This document shows, one piece after another, positions 62,471-64,000 of a DNA stretch of 64,000 bases; position 1 is the first letter of the stretch; each line of letters starts with the position of its first letter. Where the stretch lies: positions 8,730,193 through 8,794,192 of the forward strand of contig NC_087062.1 of assembly GCF_963678635.1 (NCBI RefSeq), in the 5' to 3' direction. The position numbers and the translations under genes are program-made. The stretch is from Symsagittifera roscoffensis. Lineage: Eukaryota > Xenacoelomorpha > Acoela > Convolutidae. The notes under the pieces were generated by a model that saw only the letters and a program-made list of their open reading frames with translations, ran no database searches and was not told where the DNA came from.

Positions 62471-63540
62471 GTTTAGGAATTTTTTGATGAGTTGGTTATG
62501 CGTGTTTTAATTGCTTGTTTTTTAGCAGGTTGTACTGTTTAATTCAACCAGCTTGCTAAGAAATGAGAAGCATTAACGGAACAAAAACATATTTGAAAAA
62601 CACTGGGTTGTTACTCTTCCTAACACAAACTTTTCAATCACTTGACTTTCTTTTATGACTGATTGTTTTTTCACAATAAGGTTAAGAACCAATTTACGTG
62701 TTTAATTGCTCTTTAAAACTGACTACGTCCTAGCATGAACGGCTACGCCCTTCAAAACCTTCAAATTTTTGTTTGAGAAAGAAATTTAATCTCAGAAAAG
62801 GTAACTTTTTTGATTTTTTATCGTTTTGTTTGGGAATTGATCTGGTTTTCTCAAAAAACTAATTGATCAGACCATGATTTATGATTTCCATCGACACAGA
62901 ACGCTGTCGAAAGCCTCCTGGCATAAATCAGTATCACTAGTTTTTGTTCAAGAAGTTTGAGCCTTGGGATAAGTCAACTTTGCTTAGATTTGAAGGTTTT
63001 CTCAATTCTTGTGAAATATCTCGCGAAAAAAAGTCTATATGAGAGATTGAAACTGACTAAACAAACATATGTTAAGTTTTGTGATGTCTTGTAAATTTTT
63101 CTTGCAAATTCAGTCGGGAAGCGTATAACTAAAGCTTGAAATAATCTACATACACAGAATTTCAAGTTTTCCCTCACCGCTGTAAAATTCTAATTGTTTT
63201 AAATGGGTACATGTCTCCTCATTGCTACTTTTTTCCTTCAGTTGGTTCTGTAGTTTCTGAGGCAAACTGATTTTTTCTATGAACAGGTATTATGGAAAGT
63301 TATGGGCTTCAGAAATATTTTTCAACAACTTCATTAAACGAAAGCGGAAAAAACGGCCTGTGTGCAATCGATCAATTTCATCTAAGATTAGTTTGATGCC
63401 GCGAATTTTACGATTTATGTTTTACAGTGAGCTAATTTTTTAACCGCGCTTAAACAATGTGATTTCTAATTTCTGAATCCAGTCTTATTTAACTTCAAAA
63501 AGCAAAAGCTGCAAGATCATCTGATATGCCGTATCCAAAA
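62471..63540. other. intergenic DNA, nothing recognisable
   Basis: AT-rich, without ORFs that look coding, RNA-gene features or repeats that I could align to other parts of the window. Confidence 0.5.
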
Positions 63541-63562
63541 CAAACAGATATAAAGCAAACAG

Positions 63563-64000
63563 TTTAAAAGACATAGGAGGAAAAAACCGCTCTTTTGCAA
63601 AAAAAATTGACAATTTTGATCAAGTAAGGCTTGAGCAGCTGCTCCCTGAGGAGACCAGCATTGTTTATGCAACAGAACTAAATCATTTTCTGGAAGAACA
63701 AATTCAAATAGATGATCAAATTTTGACTGCAAAATCAGACGAAGAAGAAAAATTAATTTTGATGAATGCAACGAAATGGAATCCGCTGCTAGAATTGCTT
63801 CAGCACATATAGAATTCAATGAAAAACAAACATCATCTTTTTCAATTGGAAATACTTTTCAGGTTTTATCGCCTCAAAATAATGCACAATTAGTTGATAA
63901 ACTCCCATAAAGTGATTTGCCAAATTTTGGTTGAAAATACACGGAATGAATTTTTTTTGTTGACCAATCCAGCACATCAATACACGACAATGAGAAACTT
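63563..64000 (+). pseudogene. BEL/Pao retrotransposon Gag remnant (runs off the window)
   Basis: A broken plus-strand frame begins KDIGGKNRSFAKKIDNF and continues with a helical, acidic stretch. A frame change near 63,790 then leads to a segment of the DUF1759 type seen in BEL/Pao Gag: a KLP-x-x-DLP-x-F start, KYTE, and a SIHDNEKL end at the window edge. Stops at about 63,908, 63,932 and 63,947 interrupt it. In intact relatives this region binds RNA and assembles particles. The family call rests on the motif pattern only. Confidence 0.55.

Overview
The window is metazoan nuclear DNA, probably from a marine invertebrate. The species cannot be named from the sequence. It has one intron-bearing host gene, five classes of transposable element and several decayed satellite arrays. 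There are no prokaryotic gene arrangements, rRNA genes or CRISPR arrays. The left 19 kb is visibly richer in GC than the AT-rich remainder.

1-19 kb (minus strand throughout): a very large, damaged Ty3/gypsy-type retroelement. In transcription order it carries a two-part Gag, a Gag/protease/RT/RNase H ORF, a DD35E integrase and a macro-domain ORF. A 400-bp spacer follows. Then comes a second block of almost 9 kb holding a coiled-coil protein, an SGNH-hydrolase domain and several large ORFs that I do not recognise. Neighbouring ORFs are mostly in one frame and separated by single stop codons, or are split by one-base frameshifts. At least two of the stops fall inside recognisable domains, so most ORF boundaries look like damage to longer reading frames. 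The left end of the element lies outside the window.

19-36 kb: nested repeats without host genes. A 16-18-bp motif resembling GACCCCTCCGGATTGG recurs about 20 times, forward on the left and reversed on the right. It is associated with a foldback-type structure at 21.1-24.8 kb. To its right lie a LINE RT fragment and a tandemly duplicated Penelope-like element with four pseudo-LTRs, whose second copy is internally deleted.

36.2-48.05 kb (plus strand): a complete gene for a nucleoplasmin-like histone chaperone of about 292 residues. It has eight coding exons, beginning with a 10-base exon. Its second intron holds a nearly intact LINE with an inverted 5' piece. Later introns contain a degenerate minisatellite, a 530-bp duplication and a hAT-like MITE.

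48-64 kb: gene-poor and AT-rich. It contains arrays with periods of about 175 bp, 690 bp, 30 bp and 183 bp, a perfect 32-bp hairpin, a CT-rich block and a 1.7-kb foldback element. At the right edge is a decayed BEL/Pao Gag fragment.

The least ordinary object is the retroelement at the left, because of its size, its macro and SGNH accessory domains and its roughly 5 kb of unrecognised coding sequence.
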